Shown here: positions 58,788-64,000 of the stretch, in pieces
How positions within the stretch are numbered: position 1 is the first letter of the stretch
Layout: each line of letters starts with the position of its first letter
Source of the DNA: Hedera helix
Lineage: Eukaryota > Streptophyta > Magnoliopsida > Apiales > Araliaceae
Assembly (NCBI GenBank): GCA_947179155.2
Contig: OX359282.1
Coordinates: 32,892,221 to 32,956,220, forward strand
Reading direction: 5' to 3'
Length of the DNA: 64,000 nucleotides
Made by a program: the position numbers and the translations under genes
The notes under the pieces: model-generated
The model's input: the letters and a program-made list of their open reading frames with translations, nothing else
What the model was told of the DNA's origin: nothing
Databases searched by the model: none

Positions 58788-61189
58788 CTCTGATACTATA
58801 TTAGAGATAAAAATAAATATATTAAAAAAAATTCATTATTCTTATTTACAAAGGGAACCAAATCCTTATAAAGACTATTAAGTATGTGGAGATTAAATAT
58901 ATTTTTCACCGAGATAAACTTAAAGGCCAAATATATTTAATAATGACATAATATATTAGATATATAATATTAACAAGGAGAACGTGGCCGCTCTATGAAA
59001 GTGACTCGTGGATGTGTTATATAGACACGGCTGGAATTGGAACCATTGAATTTGAGCCTGTTGACATACTTGGAAGTTGGAACCATTTAACTTGAGCTAA
59101 TGGGAGAGGTTCGGCAGATTAAAAGTTTTAAACTATTTTCAAATTTAAATTATCTTCTCTTTGAAGTTGATAACTATTTGAACGAGATACTTTTTTCACA
59201 ATGGTGTAACAAAATATTATTTTAATTTTTTTACAAAATTTTATTTGCAAAAATTAAATTTAAAAACATTTTATCTCACCATACTGCTTCGCGGATCAGT
59301 GTCACTGATATTGCTTATGTTTATATGTATAAAATTTTAAAGATATATTCTTATCAATATTTATTATAGTTTGATGCTGATGACGTGATAATTAAATTGT
59401 GGTGATAAATTTAAGAATATTAGGTGAAAAGGGAGATTAACTAGACTCTAGCAGGTATCTAACTAGTGTAGTTTATAGGATTAATACGTCAATCTTAAAT
59501 TTTTTTTAAATAAATTTAATTATACAGATATATAGAACATACAAAAATATTTGAACATTTGAATTTTTATATAATTTAGTGATGTTATATTATTTTATAT
59601 TATTATTTAATGATATGAGATTCTTTTCTTAAAACAATAATAATACAAATAAATCAAATGAAACTATTCTTTTAGAAAGGAGGGAGTAACATAAGCCTCA
59701 ATATTAATACTTTCTTCATTTTATAATATAAGATCATTATTTATTTTTTAAAATTAACTTAAATTAACATAAATTCATTTAATTTTAATCAATACAATGA
59801 TCTAAAAAGTATTATTTTTTACAAGTTTTATTATTTCATAATTTTTAATGAGTTGTCTTAATTTTGAGTTTAAAAATATTTAAAATTAACTTTCAACTGT
59901 CAATAATAATCTTATAATTTAGAATAAAAAAAATATTATTTTAAATTTTTAATAACTATATCTAGTTTTAACCTTACCCCACAATCTTTTCAACTCTTTA
60001 TTTTCTTCTTAATGTTATTTTATAAAGATTCTTGCAAAGAATAACAAAGCAACAAGCGTAGGAAATAGTAAAGACCTTGTGTTTCATGTGGGTAATAACT
60101 GTAGTTACTTATTAAATCCCAATTGGAGGGTCAAAGGAGGATAAAAAGTCCCCGAAGATCTTTATTCATTCCTTGTGATTACAGTACATTACATAAATTA
60201 GTGCCCTCTGGTTAACCTGGACAAATATATTCGAATAGAACTTAGTTTAAAAGATCTCCATCAAAATGACATTTTTGGTGCCTCATTTCTCTCCTCTGTT
60301 GGGGCGTGGGTGAAAACAAGGAGAAACGTAGAAAGTTGGGCACTTGTATTAAACTACTGTCAGTTTAAGACTATTTTCGTTTCAAGACAATTTTATTTAT
60401 TTTTTTTATAAATAATTTTAAGTTAAATATCTATTTATCTTAAATAATTTATTTTTTATAATAATTTAACTATAATATCCTTAATATTAACCGTCGTATT
60501 TCTATTCTCTATGTATATTTATAAAATTTTAGCTATTATTATTTGTAATGACTATTTTGAAAAAATTATTATAACTTCACAAACTTAAATTAAGTCTCAT
60601 TCCACTACCCAAGAGTACCATAATGCTGTAATGAATAATCTTTATTTTGTGAAAAAAATAATCACATATGTTTGTTAATTTCAAGGGAATTGAATAATTG
60701 GGAGTAGGGATATTTTCTAATCCCAGAATGTTTAATACAAATAGTATTTAATAATTGTATCAGGTAGTTTTCTTTTGGGATGTTATTTCGATTTTACATT
60801 GTTTCAAATAAAATTTTGATGTCGAACAAAAAAATAAAATTCATTAAAAGATAGTATAACCCAGTTCACTAATAACATTTGCACACAAACACAGTTCTAA
60901 TTAAGTCCTATATTTCGATGTATGAAGTCCCACTTTCCATGTGATCAGTTTCCATTGCCTAGTTGATTTTTCATTTTGATGTTAATATATATTTGTTTAT
61001 ATTCAAGTGTTGATATTTACTAAAAATAAAAATTAATTGATGTTCAATCAACCAAATAAAATATATAAAATTAGATATAATATCAATGTATTTTTATATC
61101 GTATACCATAAGATAGTCATAAAAGATGTTTAATCAATTGATATTAATACTTTGTTATATTGTATGCCAATATTAAATAATAGATTTGT

Positions 61190-61775
61190 ACACATATATG
61201 TACGTGTGTGTATACACACATATATATTTAGTGATATATATGGCATGATCCATAACAAGTATTTGCTATGGATCAAAAAATGGATAAACACTATCTATAC
61301 TATACAAAATATGAAGCAACGACCAAAATTAGAAGCTGAAAATAGACGTCTGCTACCAACGGTAGTGAATGTTTATTTTTATTTTTAAACGCCTGCTACT
61401 AATAGTAGTGGACGTCTATTACTAGTTAATAAATTCTAAATTCTAGTTAATAAACCCTAAATCCTTATTAATAAGCCTAAACTTTGATTAATAAGCTTAA
61501 ACTCTACATATTAGATTAGGAGCAAATAAAAAAGATTGAGAAATAGAATCATCTGATTTGATTCGTTCTCAATAACTATATGCTCATATTTAGAGTTTGT
61601 CTTTTTGATCAACGTATATTTAAAAATAAAATTAAACGTCCGCTTTTAATACTGACTGACGTCGATTTTCAGTTTTTAGTCCTAACCGTTCGTTCGTGTT
61701 TTTAATGATATATATGGTGTATGTCAGCTTTACTCTATAACAACTACTTATTACGGATCATTCTTATATATAAAT
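61190..61775. mobile_element. Long-TIR element with telomere-like core, copy 3
   Basis: Left end GATCCATAACAAGTATTTGC then TATGGATC; right end AACTACTTATTACGGATCAT. Hairpin GCCTGCTACTAATAGTAGTG (61392 on) and core units TAGTTAATAAACCCTAAATC correspond to copies at 37175 and 40637. TA/TG simple repeats border it on the left. Confidence 0.7.
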
Positions 61776-62514
61776 ATTACTATTGTAGATATATATATTA
61801 ATATGTACAAGTATGCATATATACGTATTTCGCTTTGGATGAATACAAATATTGATAATATTCGTTTGAACACATATACGAATAATATCTGTTTTGACAT
61901 AAATACAAATATAAATTTTTAGAGTGAATATCAAATATTTTGAACTCTATTTACAACCCTAACAACCAAAAGTCGGCACCTCACATGGGCACACATTAAT
62001 TGAGTCCTAGTATACCTATTTAAACCTTACCTAACTCAAAAACCCAAATAATTAGGTTTTATATTTTTGTGTATATTAATTTTTCTACCTTTTACTCTCC
62101 CTATTTTTGAAAAATTAATTTAATTTGATTTTTAATCAAATTAATTAATTTGAGAATTAAAAATTAAACATACATATGTATTCCAGCAATTCTTCATAAT
62201 TCAGAGCACAAGTTAAACTCCTCCGGTGAGGAATCAGTTTGGTTCAGAATTTAGTGAGTAAAAATATAAAAGAATTTAAAAACATTTTAAGGTGCTATAC
62301 TTGTGAGTGAAAGGGAATGTCTTGGGAGACAAGAGAACGAGGACCGGTCTGACGATTGGTTTAATATATATATTTTTTAAATGATTTTTAAAAAATAAGC
62401 CTGATTTTTTAAAATTAATTTTTTTTTATAGAATATAGTGATTTAAGTGTAATTTGAATGTATATAAATAAATAGTGATATATAATTCATAAACACTATT
62501 TATTTATGGATTTT

Positions 62515-62722
62515 CTTAAAATGTGCCTTAAGGGTACATTCTAAGCGTTGAAAACAATGCATAATAATATTTATTTATGTATTTGCATTGAATTCAATAC
62601 ATAAAAAAATAATATACTATTGGATCCCATGTATTGAATTCCATGCAAATATATAAACAAATAAAATTTATCCTTGTTTTTTGAGCTTAACATGTGCCCT
62701 AAGGACAAATGCTAAGAGGACC
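62515..62722. mobile_element. MITE with ~30-bp inverted ends, copy 2
   Basis: Left end CTTAAAATGTGCCTTAAGGG; right end ACATGTGCCCTAAGGACAAA then TGCTAAG. It aligns throughout with 58089-58304, including the central GAATTC-containing pair. Confidence 0.85.
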
Positions 62723-64000
62723 TTTTATTTATATACATCTAAATTATATCTAAATTATTATATTTTATAAAAAAATTAATTATAAAAAAAACTTATAAAA
62801 AAAATACAATCCATCGCTGGACCGGTGCCCCTAAAAAAGTCCGTGAATGAAAAGGAACGGAATTGAAAATTGATTTTTTGGTGTATGATAAGAGAAACGA
62901 CACGTAAAACTATAAAATAATATCTTTCACCCATTTCTAGGATTATTAACTAATAAAAAGGAAGTATTAAAAAAAGGCATTAATTAGCTGGAAAAAGTCC
63001 ACACTCGGTTCCCAAAAGTAAGTTTTTCTTAGTAACATGAAAAGAAATACTCACTCCGTCTCGAGATAAAAATTATTATTATTATTTTAAATAATTTTAA
63101 GTTAAATATTTATTTTTTATAATAATTTATTTATAATATTTATAATATTAATTTTCCTATTTATATTTTTTATATATATTTATGGAATATTATTAATAAT
63201 GTACAAAAACTTATATAATTAAATAAAAATTTAAATATAAACAATTTTATAATTTTGTCATTTTATTACATTTCTTAATACGTATAAAAAGTCAACCATG
63301 ATTTTTATCCTGGGACGGATGGAGTAATTAAATTCTAATGAGAGAAAGAAAAAAGAAAGAAGAAAATTTAAGAACAAAAATAATTTTATTTTGTTTGTGA
63401 GCTTTTAAAGATTTGAAATTAAGAAAATTTATTAAACACTTAGTTTACAAATTAAAATATCAAAACTGCCCTTATAATAATTTTTAAAATATAATAATAA
63501 TATATTATATTAAGTAATTTTTTTTTTCTCCGCAAACTCACAAACACATTGTTGATTTCCTTCGGGTAAAAAATGCATTTGACTATTACTTTAATTTTCA
63601 CAAGAATAAAATGTGAGAAACTTTCGTGCATGCTGCACCGAAATTCAAACCAAATGAAGAAATTTGACACGTCTGATGTATGAATGATCGAGCCCATGAC
63701 GTCATCTCATCAAATATTTGACGATTAAGAGGAGCCATTTCACATAATAATTATTCATTCGTCTTGAAATACCATCACGTAATACTTTAAATTAATTACA
63801 TATTTTTATTTTAATAAATTTAAAATTATAAATTATAAAATATTATTAAAATAAAAAAAAATAATTAATCTAAAATATTACGTAACCATACCCGAGATCA
63901 ATGAATAATTTTTTCATTTCTCACGGGATTCATGCATGTCGAAGGAGGGTCGTATCCGACGAACTTTTTTGAAAATATAGATGGTGCGTACACTGCTTAC

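Larger units (their letters stand above)
56298..64000. repeat. PHT1 spacer, copy II, second part
   Basis: Continues the homology to 41930-43395 from about 56390 to the window end, interrupted by MITEs and a long-TIR element. The final 60 bases (GAACTTTTTTGAAAATATAG-TGG) match 43352-43380, about 1.1 kb before the PHT1-B stop codon. No gene is visible in this stretch. Open frames here are short, AT-rich and unsupported. Confidence 0.8.

Noticed and set aside
1..64000. A new multi-gene defence or metabolic system
   Set aside because: Outside CRY2, the PHT1 genes and decayed transposon genes no supported coding sequence exists in the window.

Overview
This window is nuclear DNA of a flowering plant, most likely a eudicot. 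It is AT-rich and gene-poor, has spliced genes with GT-AG introns and many microsatellites, and is packed with plant-type mobile elements (Ty1/copia, Ty3/gypsy, CACTA, TIR and MITE-like elements). I cannot fix the species from sequence alone. Only three intact-looking protein-coding genes are visible: one blue-light receptor of the cryptochrome 2 type (CRY2, + strand, 2361-7173) and two nearly identical intronless-CDS PHT1 family phosphate transporters on the minus strand (PHT1-A, 9966-11579; PHT1-B, 44495-46111).

Layout: 1-1050 holds three degenerate direct copies of a Helitron-like repeat. 1050-2360 is the CRY2 upstream region. 2361-7173 is CRY2 (five exons). 7174-9965 is intergenic and contains a 3'-terminal fragment of another PHT1 gene at about 8651-8761. 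PHT1-A and its promoter fill 9966-12940. From about 13020 to 39750 the DNA is almost wholly mobile: a gypsy remnant carrying three nested insertions (13024-17790), hairpin-rich repeats, a decayed gypsy RNase H/integrase fragment, a minus-strand gypsy remnant split by a 3.1 kb solo LTR (19950-24491), a second hairpin array, a long decayed minus-strand copia element (25745-about 33090), a CACTA (En/Spm) remnant (about 34009-37094), a long-TIR element with telomere-like core, and LTR pieces. 39750-44494 is unique-looking spacer leading to PHT1-B (44495-46111) and its promoter (46112-47060). 48240-64000 is a diverged second copy of the spacer seen at 39750-43395, interrupted by two related solo LTRs (51169-53833 and 53918-56292) and by MITEs.

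Read together, the window is an old tandem PHT1 array whose repeat unit is [3' flank - PHT1 - promoter - spacer]. The spacers have been inflated unequally by transposons. The right-hand spacer copy ends at the window edge about 1.1 kb before the place where the next PHT1 3' end would fall, so a third transporter gene is predicted just outside. I found no CRISPR array, rRNA or tRNA gene, and no new protein system. The most notable points are the tandem structure, a promoter duplication present in only one PHT1 copy, an in-frame alternative acceptor in CRY2, four-level nested insertions with recognisable target-site duplications, an in-frame gag duplication, and several hairpin-array repeats.
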